DNA of 64,000 bases from Dendrophyllia cribrosa (taxonomy: Eukaryota; Cnidaria; Anthozoa; Scleractinia; Dendrophylliidae): the NCBI GenBank assembly GCA_024195265.1, contig JAJLRJ010000010.1, positions 581,782-645,781 on the forward strand, written 5' to 3'. Positions within the stretch are counted from its first letter, which is position 1, and the number at the start of each line of letters is the position of its first letter. Below, in pieces: positions 41,448-51,689 of this stretch. The translations under genes and the position numbers were made by a program. Under the pieces are notes generated by a model. The model was given only the letters and a program-made list of their open reading frames with translations. It was not told the DNA's origin and searched no databases.

Positions 41448-41474
41448 ATTGACGAGTTCACCTCCCCCCCCCTG
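41400..41474. repeat. right terminal inverted repeat of the 13.56-kb element
   Basis: It reads inward as CAGG(n)GGAGGTGAACTCGTC, then CCCTATGATCAAGGCCATCG and TGACGTCACGA. The target duplication GTCTTGTC follows at 41475-41482. Confidence 0.85.
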
Positions 41475-41482
41475 GTCTTGTC
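41475..41482. repeat. 8-bp target-site duplication, right
   Basis: GTCTTGTC, 25 bp upstream of the gene 2 ATG; identical to 27908-27915. Confidence 0.9.
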
Positions 41483-41507
41483 AGACCCACACCCAATTGG
41501 CAGCGTA

Positions 41508-41562
41508 ATGGCAGCCGCTTTGCACTTTGTTCTTGTGTTGTTCTTTCTTTCAGCCATTCAAG
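41508..41562 (+). CDS. gene 2 signal-peptide exon
   Basis: ATG-GCAGCC opens a hydrophobic leader with an Ala/Ile-Gln end and donor GTAGGA, phase 1. Exon and following intron are about 90% alike to 52812-52866 and its intron in unit 3, which identifies the tandem duplication. Confidence 0.85.
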
Positions 41563-44500
41563 GTAGGATTTATATCATTTGTTTTATCCCAACTGATACT
41601 CGTGGAAACATTCCACTTTGTAGAATGCCATGTGGTGTTCAGTTCTAAGAAGTTTAATATTTCGTGCGTAAGTCCCATTACAGTAAGCTTATGTGGCCCC
41701 TGGCCACGGCCGTTTTCCGGCACAAAAACGAAGTTTCAATGAAAACGAATCTTTCCGAGATTGTTGATCTTTTTCTTTTTCTTTTTTAATCTTTGTTTTC
41801 TGCCAGAAGATTACATAAAAAACGGCCGTGGCCGGACCACGGGCACTGCCGGACAGGGGCCACATACTGTACATGTATTTTAAAACACTTTTTCCGCTTT
41901 CACCGAGACTCATGAGATCTAAAACTCTTGAGACTGAAGGACTTATTAATTTCGTTAAGATACCGTTACTAAACAGGTTATTCTGAAGTTGTAATATGTT
42001 GTGCTAAAAATCGTCGTTGCGATTCGTCCCGTGTAACATCACCTTTACGCTTTTTAAACATAAAATTATATTCCTGAACTTTTTCTTTTTTAAACCTCGA
42101 GATATAACACCGCTAGGAATGTATTTAATCTCAAAGAGATCTCAATGTCTGCTTATAAAGAAATATGCCCTGAGAAATGTGGCTCTAAACCCATAAAAAA
42201 AAGTTCAAAGCTTTGCCATTTACACTTCCTGTTTAGTGACTTCCGGCTACTCTCACTTCCGGTAAAACAGCGTTACTGAGGTGTCACGACAGCGTCTCCT
42301 ACAACCCTACTCACCTTAGAATGTTCACGTCAGGTATATATTAGTTCCATAAGAATGACTGGCTTCATTGTGGTACAGCCTTCATTTTTAAAACATTCAA
42401 TGGTAACGTGGTTTGTAGGTACGATGACTGAATGAAAGGAGTAACTCTTCTCCATGTCGGACGTCTTCTTATCGTGTTTAAAATATTAAAATATAAATTG
42501 CTTCTTTTCTTATGGTACATTGAAATATAAGACAAATGTTTCTTATGCATGCGCATGACAAACATTTTCCGTCATTTTGTCTTATTGGTGTATATGTCAG
42601 TCCTGTATTTCTCCCATCGAGGTGAACGTTGCTTCTATACACAGCATACAACTTGAGGCCGAATTTGTCGCGATTCTGAAAAACTAAGAGCTATTTTTAA
42701 TCAGAGTTCTTCCGAGGCAAAAATACCAAACATCGATCTCTCGCACTGGTAAGCATATTGTCAATTTATTCCCCTTTTTACTGCCGATTCTTAACAATGC
42801 CTGTATCGGAGCAGTCCTCGCTGCCTGTGCCAGTGCCAGTGTCTGACAGTTCCTTGTTTGTACAAGTTGGACTTAAGAAGTTGGAGGGAAACCTTTTAAA
42901 TTACACAGTAAGGGCCAAGATAACTTATAACTCAATAAATACCTACTCCTGCTTCCACGCAATGAAGGAGAACCATTTAATAATGAATTGATCAAATCAC
43001 AATGATCAATCTTTACTTAAGATCTCGTTAAAATATAGACGATATAATATTCTTTAGAAATAATTGAAAGTGACGATGATGATGATGATGACGATGGTGG
43101 TGATGTCAATGTTGTGGTTCAATTTTATCCTTGGTTCAAATTTTATTTTCCTTTGTTTTAAACTCATTATCATACATTACCATAGCCAAAAACAAAGGAA
43201 AATAAAATTTGAACCAAGGTTAATTGAACTGCAATATCAATATTTTAGACAAACACCAAATTATTTTAGCAAGAGGGATTTATTTTTGGTTTGTTTGTTA
43301 CTAAAAACTGTCACAGAAAATGGCCTTATAAATTAGTATAAGAAATGAAATAAATGATCAAGCTCTAGGCTTTCTTCTCAAAATCTAACAGTTAACCCTT
43401 CTTTAAAATTTTAGGATTGATAAAAAGTAACATTTAAGGCATTATGCACAAGCCTGTGTGTAGCTGCCCCCCCCCCCCCAAAAAAAAAAAATAAAAAAAT
43501 CAGAGAAGGGGAGATTAGAGGCCAAGGGATGCTTATAAAGAAAAAAATTGTTACTTTGTGCTCATTTTGAAAATACATAAAATGTCTCTGACAGATTTTG
43601 TTAATAACCAAGCTGCTTTGTAGCTCATTGTGGCTCATAAGATTGATATTGTTTTTCGGAATGACTTTGCAAGTTCTTTGTTTAGTGTCGGCTCTCTGAA
43701 TTTCTACCAGTGAAAGCTTACCGACATGACTTTATCCTTTATAAGTATAAAAAACGTAACTCATGGAGATGTTTTTCAGCATGCATGCATGCATGCATAA
43801 CAAAAGTTGGCATCAGAGAGGGGGTTGCTAAATAAATTTCTTCCTCCAAAAGGGGAGTCTTATTTGAGAGTGGGGCTTAATAAAAGATTTACAGAATCAA
43901 GCCTGCAGCTGCATGCAAATTGTCTCACAGAAAAACTGTTACTTTCATTCACATTTATTAGCATTTAATAATAGAAGTACTTGAATGGGAATTTGTTATC
44001 ACTCAGGTAGCGTTGGTTGGAAACATTACTGCTTATGATGTGGTTGACCCTGTGAATGTTGTATTACTTCAGGGACAAACACCTGTGAGGTCTGGGAAGT
44101 GTGGTAAGAACTGTATTTCAGTTAAACTGCACCACAACCTTAATTTTTTTTTTTTTACAACTTTATTTTAAACAATACATTATTTACATAACTACAATTA
44201 CAATATGATACTACACGAACTATGCAGATGTACAAATTATTACATTTGCAAATTTACTAATGCTAATTATAGAAGTTATAGAAGAGCTGTCCACTTTTGG
44301 CGAAAAGCAGGCAAGCATTTCTTTGCAATTGCAGTTTCTTTAATTATTTCAATTTTTTCTTGGATTCGCAGCAGGAAGTTAACTTTAATGCCTTAGGATG
44401 TCTGTGATTGAGGCTAATACAGGGTCATAATTTTGTCATTCTTTTAGCATTTTGTGTTAATAATTTCCTCTCTAAATAAAGTTAACTCACATTCAGCCAC

Positions 44501-47500
44501 TTTTCCAGCACGATAAATGAATTTTAGCAATTTGAAGAGTTTTGAGCAAATAAACAGTGACGAACTTTTACACTTACCTCGCTTCACCCCAGGATAGTAA
44601 GTGTAAAGGTCGCTCCTTCTTTCCCACCCATGGGATGAATTTATGAAATCAAAGGGCATTTTTTGTAAACTGTGACTGTTCAAAGGGGACGAACTTCAAA
44701 TAAATGTGGCTACTAAACATATCTGAATGTGCGTGACGAAAGTGGCACACGAAAGTCCAGCTACTGAGTGCCACCAAGCTTTGATTGCTGGATTTCTTGA
44801 CATTTGGGATCTCGTGCTTCGAGTTTTGGACAGATTTCAAATGTAATGGTACAAGAAGAAACCTGGCTTTCAGCTTGCCTGGTGTGTGGTTTGAAAGCTG
44901 TGCAATGCATTGTTCTTGGTAATAATCGGCGTGGTGCTGGACCGGTCCAAATCCAGCTTTTCTCCCTTGGCTCTTTACTATACGCTCAGGTAAACGTCCT
45001 GACTCAAAACCTTTCATTAATCGCTAAAATTTTCCGTTTTCAGCTACAAGAACAAAACATTTCGGGTAGAAATCGTTTATTTTGATCTTAACATTTAAAT
45101 ATTCATTTTCAATATTCCCATAAATTTCCTCTAAATTTAAAAATACAAACGGTCACACAGTTTGTGTGTACCCCCTGTGCTTTCAAAAGCTGATTCAGAT
45201 ACTCGCATTTAGACTTCAATAATTCAATCTATTGGAAAATGAATGGAATATTAGCTATAAGCTTTAATTTGATATAGGGATTATGGTATCTTAAAAGTAA
45301 TCTTGAGACACTAGTTAAGAGCTGTTACATTCTCCATTTTTGAATTGCCCATAATACACTAACCCTTTGTTCGCCCCCCAGATTTTGCATAAACTAATGT
45401 TTTGAAATGCTCTTGGGAATATGCAGTCCTCCAAAGAGCATTTACAAACAAAGTGTATTATAGGCAATTTGAAAATAGAGAATTGGAGACACCCCCAAAG
45501 GTACAAGAGATTTAGATATGTACATATTAATGTATATAGCTTTAATTATAAAGACTACTGATTTTTGAACATCTTATCATATATTACAGGCATGATTGAG
45601 GGGTCAGATAGCAGTGAGAAACACTCTGATGAAGATCATGATTGGTATCCTGATGAGAAGCCTCATGATGAAGATCATGAATGGCACCCAGATGAGAAGA
45701 GGCATGATCAAGGAACATGCTCTCCTGCCCGCTTCAGTGACGGAACTGTGTGTCCTGTCACCAACCACTGTAGTAAAATCACTTGCACATCGCCAGACAG
45801 TGATGGTGGGAGAATGGTGTTGACTGTGCAAATAAATGGATGCAGTGGACCGCTGACAGCAACAGTTACAATGGAATCATCTCTGACTAACACTTCTGAG
45901 AAATGGTCACACACTTTTGAAAATGGTGATAAAGCCAAGCCTCCTGTGCTGTCAGTGGGTGGGGTCGAAGTACATTATGAATTGAAGGTTGAATGGGAGA
46001 AAACAATTGCCAACATCGATTTCAAGGTAACAAAATTTTTTCCCTTTTTTAAAACTGAATAATTATTATTATTATTATTATTATTATTGAATTACTATTA
46101 CTAACCGTCTAACCCTGATCCTGACATGTTTACCCCCACCCTGAAGGCAACCCCTGTTACTTATAACTGCTTGTTATTGCCCTGGAGAATGAGAATTTTA
46201 ACTGAATTATCCTGGCTGGGTAGAGAAGTTGATCCACTCTATGTGAACACAGTTAAATTTGTGTGGTCATGATGGTAAAACACGGGAACAAGGGCGCTTT
46301 CCATTTAACAAAAATTTCTGGAAATTCCAGGTTGGGAAGTGAATGGAATGGAAATTTCCTGGAATAAAATTCCGGAATTTTAGGAGGTTATTCCTAACGT
46401 TCAGGTGCAATGGTGCAACCAACCGGAAAGTACTGCAGTTCCATTTGCCACACAGAATACCCAGAATTTCAATCCGCAATTTTTGGTTAAGTGGAAAGGA
46501 CTCCAAGTGTGAACTTTATTTTCTTTAGAAATGATGACAAGGAAAGAACTTTTAAAGTTTTTAAGGAACTGGCCAGTTGCCCAGTGCTTGTCCAGGAGAG
46601 GGGCCATGTTAGAGTTTTGATTTGAATTTTTTTTGACAATCAGGGTAAATGTTTATTTTGCAAGCAGGGCAAAATAATTTCTTGATCACTGATTTGTCCT
46701 GATCACTTGGCTTAAGTCCCAGTACCACCAGCAGCACATGCCGCAGCACATGCCGCAGCCCCAAGGAGCTTGTCCCAGCCCCAGTATTTTTAACTGCACA
46801 TTTAATTTTGATCATGTTCACATTTTTAACTTTTTTGTTAAGTTAACTATGTCTATCGAGGGGAAAGACGAATCCAGTGAATTTGGAAGTGTTAGTATCC
46901 TGACTGCAAAACTAGCTCTCCCTAAATGCGGTAAGTTAGAGTATTTATTTTTTAGGTTAATCATGATGCTGAGACCCAAGCTTAAAAACTTGAGCCAGTC
47001 AAAACTATTATTCTAAAAATCCAAGCCAAGACAACAAACTGACAATTTCACTCGCTTAATTATTTGTTAGTTTTGACTATTAACACCTGGGCCGCTTGTG
47101 TAATGTTTGGGCTATTAAAAAACTCAGGCCATTTTTATAGGACATGTTTCAAAATTAGAGAATACGGGATGGTCCTGTGTGTATTTTCGGTAAACTGAAG
47201 ATTCCAAAATGCCTTTTGTAATGACGAAGATTTTGAGTTTGACCAAAATTTGTCAATATCCATCATCTTTGATAAACCATTCTACACCTGTAGTGCACAA
47301 GTATGAATTAAAGTACATATTGTACATACATGTAATTATACATGTCATGTACACATGCAATGACCCTCCCAGTGCACTCCCATTAAAAACTTTAGCTCCA
47401 ATTTGTATGTATTTTTTATTTAATAGTCTGATAACTTGTACTGAAATACACAATGTATAACTTCAATCTCTAGTTTGTCGTTTGTTGTCTGCATTTAGAC

Positions 47501-48669
47501 CAAAAATGCAACTGAAATCCTAAAGTATGACCATTCAAATGAAAGCTACTGAGCAGTACTTTCCTGTGGTACTGTTTATCATGCTGTACAAGGTGATTCT
47601 AACTTTTGAGCCTGTGGATGAAATCCTAAAGTGTGACCATTCAAGTGAAAGCTATTGAGCAGTACTTTCTGTGGTACTGTTTGTGATGCTGTACAAGGTG
47701 ATTCTAACTTTTCAGCCTGTGGATGAAATCCTAAAGTGTGACCATTCAAGTGAAAACTATTGAGCAGTACTTTCTGTGGTACCGTTTGTGAGGCTGTACA
47801 AGGTGGTTCTTACTTTTGAGTCTGTGGATGAAATCCTTAAAGGGATACCGCCCGGGCTGATATATCATGTTTTCATGATTATGGCCAGGAGCTTGCTTTA
47901 AGCTTGCTTTATCATCTTGAAATTGGAAGAAACCATCACCAAAAGTGTTAGAAGCAAAGAAATGTGAACTAAACAGACAAAATAATGGCTAGAAAAGTCA
48001 AAATTTCACAAGAATTACAATTTTGATTTCTTGACCATGCACCTGTCAAGAAATCAAATTTCATGAACTGTAATCCACTTCAATCCTTGCAATCCTGCAC
48101 TTTATCTCCAAACTACTGCTTTTGTTTTGCTCTATAGAATATTTCTGTCCAACTAAGTTGTATATTTGATGGCATTTGGCAATATAACATGGAAATGAAA
48201 TCTATTGAGCTGCAGTACATTCCTCTGGTACTGTTTGTTATGCTGTTTGTGGGTGAAATCCTAAAGTGTAACCATTTAAATGAAAGCCATTGCTGGCAGT
48301 ACAAGGTGGTTCAAGCTTCCGAGTTTTTGGATTAAATAACGTGAAGTGTGGTTATTAATTTAAATAGTCATGGAAGCTTATTCGAATAAAGACTTAGTGT
48401 ATTAGTGTTGGTTGCCTAATTTTAAATTTAAAGTTGAAAATATATTATTTTTTAATTTTATATCATTAGGTCCTCACAAGTGGTTCAGTAAGCAGCCTAC
48501 CTCTGTGAAGATCTTGGTGATATTTCTCCCAGTACTTGTGCTGGTTTTTGTAGGACTTGGTGTCACCTTCTACTGTTACAGAAACAGCGGAAGAGGTGGA
48601 CGTTTCCCAGTCCACCTAAGAGCAGGTGGAAGCAAAGTCGCAATGCAGCGTCTTACCAATGAGATTTAA
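41508..48669 (+). CDS. gene 2: short attractin-related type I membrane protein
   Basis: Exons 41508-41562 (signal peptide MAAALHFVLVLFFLSAIQ), 45590-46026, 46843-46930 and 48470-48669 join in phase 1-0-1 to give 259 residues. The mature part starts with an acidic His-rich repeat (DEDHDWYPDEKPHDEDHEWH). A module related to the gene 1 membrane-proximal domain follows (CPVTNHC, CSGPLTATVTM, WSHTFENGDKAKPPV), then a TM helix (VKILVIFLPVLVLVFVGLGV) and a tail ending VAMQRLTNEI. No CUB, EGF, kelch or PSI. An older module (42835-42907 and 44007-44103) is left in the first intron. Probable cell-surface receptor or adhesion protein; function unknown. Its upstream region is displaced by the 13.56-kb insertion. 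Confidence 0.7.
41690..41872. mobile_element. MITE with TGTGGCCCCTGGCC ends
   Basis: TATGTGGCCCCTG and ACGGCCGTTTT at the left are inverted at the right (ACGGCCGTGGCC, CAGGGGCCACATA). The matching intron of unit 3 (about 52970) lacks it, so it inserted after the duplication or was lost there. Confidence 0.7.
42835..42907 (+). pseudogene. 5'-truncated module exon (relic) in gene 2
   Basis: Only the end of the membrane-proximal module is left (SSLFVQVGLKKLEGNLLNYT) with a good donor GTAAGG. No acceptor of phase 1 lies before it, so it cannot follow the signal-peptide exon in frame. Confidence 0.7.
43111..43236. mobile_element. fold-back MITE, family 1 copy B
   Basis: Same structure as 137-270: GTTCAATTTTATCCTTGGTT at the left, AACCAAGGTTAATTGAAC at the right, and the loop CTCATTATCATACATTACCA. 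It lies in an intron of gene 2, after a (GAT)n run. Confidence 0.75.
44007..44103 (+). CDS. intact second exon of the relic module in gene 2
   Basis: 97 bp, phase 0 to 1 (VALVGNITAYDVVDPVNVVL, then GQTPVRSGKC), homologous to 24587-24682 and 61125-61218. The exon itself is undamaged, but its partner exon is truncated, so it is probably skipped. Confidence 0.6.
45590..46026 (+). CDS. gene 2 ectodomain exon with His/Asp/Glu-rich repeat
   Basis: A 437-bp exon, phase 1 in and 0 out. Residues about 10-45 hold two to three copies of a (H/D)DEDH(D/E)W(Y/H)PDEK unit, then CSPARFSDGTVCPVTNHC, LTVQINGCSGPLTATVTM and KWSHTFENGDKAKPPV. The second half is the membrane-proximal module; the acidic His repeats are found only here and could bind metal ions. 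Confidence 0.8.
46060..46090. repeat. (ATT)n microsatellite
   Basis: About ten ATT units just after the donor of exon 45590-46026. Confidence 0.9.
46288..46506. mobile_element. MITE with AGGGCGCTTTCCATTTAAC ends
   Basis: GCGCTTTCCATTTAACAAAA at the left faces TTTTTGGTTAAGTGGAAAGG at the right. An internal GGAATTCC-type palindromic stretch (TTTCTGGAAATTCCAGG) is present. Gene 2 intron. Confidence 0.65.
46843..46930 (+). CDS. gene 2 module second exon
   Basis: 88 bp, phase 0 to 1. The frame (LTMSIEGKDESSEFGSVSIL, then TAKLALPKC) occupies the place of the VALxxNxT...GDC exon in the other units but is diverged; the final Cys before the TM exon is kept. Confidence 0.65.
47512..48330 (+). repeat. 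MITE-core minisatellite (about 104-bp units)
   Basis: At 47512-47835, three to four units carry TGAAATCCTAAAGTGTGACC, AAAGCTA(C/T)TGAGCAGTACTT and GTGGTACTGTTTGTGATGCT. A further diverged unit is at 48185-48330. It is the same core as 12802-13152 but a separate subfamily. The stretch 47850-48180 between them has no recognised feature. Confidence 0.75.
48470..48669 (+). CDS. gene 2 transmembrane and tail exon
   Basis: 200 bp after TATCATTAG. It encodes a TM helix of about 22 residues, CYRNSGRGGR and a tail ending KVAMQRLTNEI, TAA at 48667-48669. It has the same length as the gene 1 exon 25108-25307. Confidence 0.85.
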
Positions 48670-50295
48670 GTTTGGGTATAGTGTTATTATTGAAATACTT
48701 GGCTGTCCCCTTTTTTCTCTGTTTACCATCGAACACGTTTCCTAATTTTGGATCGTCGGTCGGATTAAATAAAAAAGTCCCCTTAAAAAAAAAACAGGAG
48801 CAATCTGGAACTAGGAGGCCCGGTACCCAAGCATCATTGCTGTGGAGCCTGGAAAAAAGACTTTGTTACAAAATCAACATGGCGGCAATGGAGAAAGAAA
48901 AGATCAATGTCGTGGTTAGACTCAGCCAAGAAAAGTGAAGGATGAACCACCAACACTTCTTCGCGATCTACCGGCATAACTTTTTTTTTTGAAAACGCAA
49001 AAATATGGGTCAGTCGGACGACAGTAAACAGAGAAAAAAAGGGGACGGCCTAACTACACAAATTTTGATGTAAGTCTGCACTGTAAAATTGGGTAGTGGC
49101 TACAAGGGATGAATGGATAGGACCTCACTAACATCCAAAACACTGGTTGACAAGTCATACAATGTTTTAGAACAGTGTTCGGCAATTTTCAGTAGAATAT
49201 TTAATGAGGTCGTTTTGAGTTCTCTCTCTTAGCTTCCACCAAAAAAATGCACTGTTCACTCGTAGGTATGTTTTCCATTCCAAAATGTTTTCTTTTTGTG
49301 TTTTCTTTTTTGGATCTACCAAGACAGAGCAGATTACATCATTATAAAGGGATATTAAAGAGGGGTTAATATATTTAATTTTTCAAGTAATTCCAAGCTG
49401 AACATATATCTTTATTTGGCAACGTAACCAATCGTGAGGGGCATACTGGGAAAACATTGACCCGGCGAGGTCTTGACAGCACATTTACTGACCACCAGGG
49501 TTCTACAACTGGGCACAATTGGTATAACGACAACCAGAGTTGTATAAAAAAAACACAGAGGGCCAATATTGTCCCAGTACAGTCCCACAAGGTTGGATAA
49601 TAGGAGATTTATATACATGACTGGAATGCTAAAAAATGTGCATGAACTTGTGCGGGATCTTTTGGGACATTACCCGGTCCAATACTTGGAAAATATCAGA
49701 TCGGCAAATGAGCATTTGATTGGTTGATTTTAGTTATCATCCCTCTCATGTATTTTAGTCACACAACAATGGTCTGTTATTTGAAATAATATTAATTTTA
49801 TAGCAAGGGACTATCTTTGGTCACCATTTTCTGGGCTTGTGCAAAAGATGATGTTACTCAATGTAATATTGATTACTTGTAAGTGTTAAAATTTTGTTTT
49901 TCTTTCTCAATATTGTTACACAAATCAGGTTAGAACATTGTACAGGGGTGGGAGTGGGGAGGGGAGGAAGTTTTTTCACTGTTCTCAAGGATTGAAGTGA
50001 GTTAGACATGCAGTTCTCTTAATGTTACTCAGTAGAAAAGCTGTTTTGCATCAGTTAGTCACATGCAACCCAGTGATTTACAACGTTGCTAAGATATCCA
50101 ACAGGTGAACGTTTGTTCATCACAGGCAGAACCTTTGTTTACATTACAGAGAAGAGTTCAACAGACATAGTTTATCAAAATCAAGTGTTCTGCAGGCAGT
50201 TATTTTTTCTGCCTTCCACCTAGTATTTCAACTTTGCAACCTACACTTGTGCTTAAAACAAGGAACTGTTACTGTATAAATACTGTAGCAGAAAC
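48670..50295. other. gene 2 3' flank
   Basis: Holds the MITE at 48699-49051; no exon, and no other structure recognised between 49052 and 50295. Confidence 0.55.
48699..49051. mobile_element. MITE with GGCTGTCCCCTTTTTTCTCT ends
   Basis: The left GGCTGTCCCCTTTTTTCTCT and the following GTTTACC are inverted at the right as GTAAACAGAGAAAAAAAGG and GGACGGCC. It lies about 30 bp after the gene 2 stop codon. The chance frame inside is not conserved. Confidence 0.75.
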
Positions 50296-50460
50296 CAGTG
50301 TTCTTACCAGGATTCTCTGCACTGGGGTACATAGAGAAGCTAAAAGGGGGTCACGAGGAAGAAAATCGGGTCACAATTTTTAGACACAATTTTTTAAGAA
50401 AGAACTAGTGAGCAGCACGTCTGCGGACCTTGTAAAACGATTTTATTTTCTCCTACATAT

Positions 50461-50496
50461 GGACGCGTTTCGTGTGACTAACGCACACTTCATCAG
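50461..50496 (-). ncRNA. hammerhead ribozyme motif, minus strand
   Basis: Minus-strand core: CUGAUGA, AGUGUG, loop CGUUAGU, CACAC, GAAA, CGCGUC. The conserved CUGAUGA and GAAA boxes, a 5-bp stem II and a short stem III fit the minimal type I hammerheads described in Penelope-like elements, which often act as dimers. Confidence 0.65.
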
Positions 50497-50673
50497 GGAG
50501 TTTTACAATACAACATAAGTGGCCTGTATATATACAGTACCTACATAAGAGACTAAAATAAATTTTACATTACATAAAACCGCACTTGCGTGCAGGAAAC
50601 AGGCAAGGGCGTGTAAGGCGCGGCATATTTCGTGTGTGACATAACTATTTGGGGCCCACAGTTTTAGCTAAAA

Positions 50674-50708
50674 CTGACGAAGTGTGCGTTAGTCACACGA
50701 AACGCGTA
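50674..50708 (+). ncRNA. hammerhead ribozyme motif, plus strand
   Basis: Plus-strand core CUGACGA, AGUGUG, loop CGUUAGU, CACAC, GAAA, CGCGU. It has the same design as the minus-strand copy with CUGACGA (allowed N at position 7). The base after CGCGU is A, an allowed H at the cleavage site. Confidence 0.65.
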
Positions 50709-51246
50709 TAAGAGAAAATAAATCGTTTTACAACGCTAAAAGTTCGCAGACGTGCTGCTCACTAGTTCAATCGTAAAAAAATCTGCTTCTTTGTGCCCTT
50801 GGGACCCCTTGGGCTTATAAATAGTGCGGCATTCCCTGAAAAAGTGCGGCAATGCCGCGGTCTGATAAGAACACTGAGAAATATAAAGACAGACCTGCAA
50901 CATTTTGATCAGCACTTTGATATAATGTGGTGCTTTGAATGAAGTCTGCATGGGGTGCGCCAAACTTTCATAAAAAATAGCAAACGGTTTATTTCTAACG
51001 TGCATAAAATTATGAGTAAAATCCCAAGGGACGCTTGGGAATAAATGCATAAATATATTAACAATAGAAAATGGTTAATGAGCTAAAAAGGGTACTCTTG
51101 GATTTTGGATTAAAACACTTGATAGACAAATTTTTAAGTCTATCTATAATCACCTGTACATACTTATTTAAACGTTTTTTTTTTTGTTTCACCGTTTTCA
51201 ATAAAGTTCTAACTTCATATCATGAAATTTTGGTAGTCTTTAAAGG

Positions 51247-51680
51247 GGTTAGTTTCCAACGAAACTTTGCCTCTGTGTCAGTGGGGAGTTAAACACGAAA
51301 ATTGAGTTTTATAAACTGATTTGATCAGAAAAATTGACCATCATAAAGACATTCAAAAGCTGACGTTCAAACTCTGGTCCAGGAGGGGGGGGCAACTCTT
51401 TTGTTTACCAGTTATTTGTCGCCACCGACTCATTACTACCAGTGTGACGTCACATGGCATCGAGACGGGGCTTCGCTTGGCTTGCTCAGTTTAGAGTGGG
51501 GACGCCATGACGTCACACTGGCAGTGATGACCCGACCAATGTTTTGCCTGGAGACGCCCCCTCCCCTCCCTCCTGCGCTGGTCCTTCGTCAAAGCGAATC
51601 AAGGAATTGTGGGTTGTGTGTAGTTTATATATCAAATGGTGGAGTTACGCTATTGGTGGAAACATGGTAACATAAAAAAA
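51247..51680. mobile_element. Penelope terminal-repeat relic, unit 3 copy
   Basis: Orthologous to 26101-26530: GTTAGTTTCCAACGAAAC, GTCAGTGGGGAGTTAAACAC, CATTCAAAAGCTGACGTTCA and GTCCTTCGTCAAAGCGAATC. It shows that unit 2 and unit 3 share an older insertion. Confidence 0.7.
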
Positions 51681-51689
51681 ACAAGATGA

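Larger units (their letters stand above)
27916..41474. mobile_element. 13.56-kb composite DNA transposon-like element in the 5' leader of gene 2
   Basis: The ends are CAGGGG...GGAGGTGAACT and its inverse, with an 8-bp duplication GTCTTGTC. The paralogous unit 3 has the unbroken site, with flanks matching on both sides (GTGAAAAATAACGTCTTGTC and CAGACC). Contents in order: left TIR, 2.4-kb palindrome, unknown multi-exon gene (30383-34324), ORF (34333-34800), non-coding AT-rich DNA with a Penelope-end relic at about 36569-36680, ORF (37506-37781), nested Penelope palindrome (37769-41196), a minus-strand first-exon-like ORF and the right TIR. Without the Penelope insertion it is about 10.1 kb. 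The 8-bp duplication and CA termini fit hAT, P or Zisupton-type families; no transposase catalytic domain was recognised. Confidence 0.85.
41563..45589. other. gene 2 first intron with a relic module and repeats
   Basis: Contains a MITE absent from unit 3 (41690-41872), the relic exon pair, the fold-back MITE at 43111, an A-rich/C-run block (43470-43500), a (GCAT)n run (43780-43797) and otherwise unrecognised AT-rich DNA. Confidence 0.6.
50402..50768. mobile_element. inverted pair of Penelope ends carrying hammerhead motifs
   Basis: GAACTAGTGAGCAGCACGTC at the left and its reverse complement at the right bound two inverted halves, each with AACGATTTTATTTTCTC / GAGAAAATAAATCGTTTT and the TGTGCGTTAGTCACACGAAA core. 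No RT coding remains. It lies inside the CAGTGTTCTTACCAG element. Confidence 0.7.
50296..50876. mobile_element. CAGTGTTCTTACCAG element, copy A, interrupted by a Penelope-end pair
   Basis: The ends CAGTGTTCTTACCAG and CTGATAAGAACACTG face each other. Inner sequence (GGTCACAATTTTTAGACACA; CCTTGGGACCCCTTGGGCTT; AGTGCGGCATTCCCTG) matches copy B at 58725-59115 in the opposite orientation. The middle is replaced by the 50402-50768 fold-back. The flanks AGAAAC and AGAAAT suggest a 6-bp duplication. Confidence 0.75.

Noticed and set aside
27916..41474. Polinton/Maverick identification
   Set aside because: Those have 6-bp duplications, AG-type ends and polymerase B, integrase and capsid genes; none is seen here.
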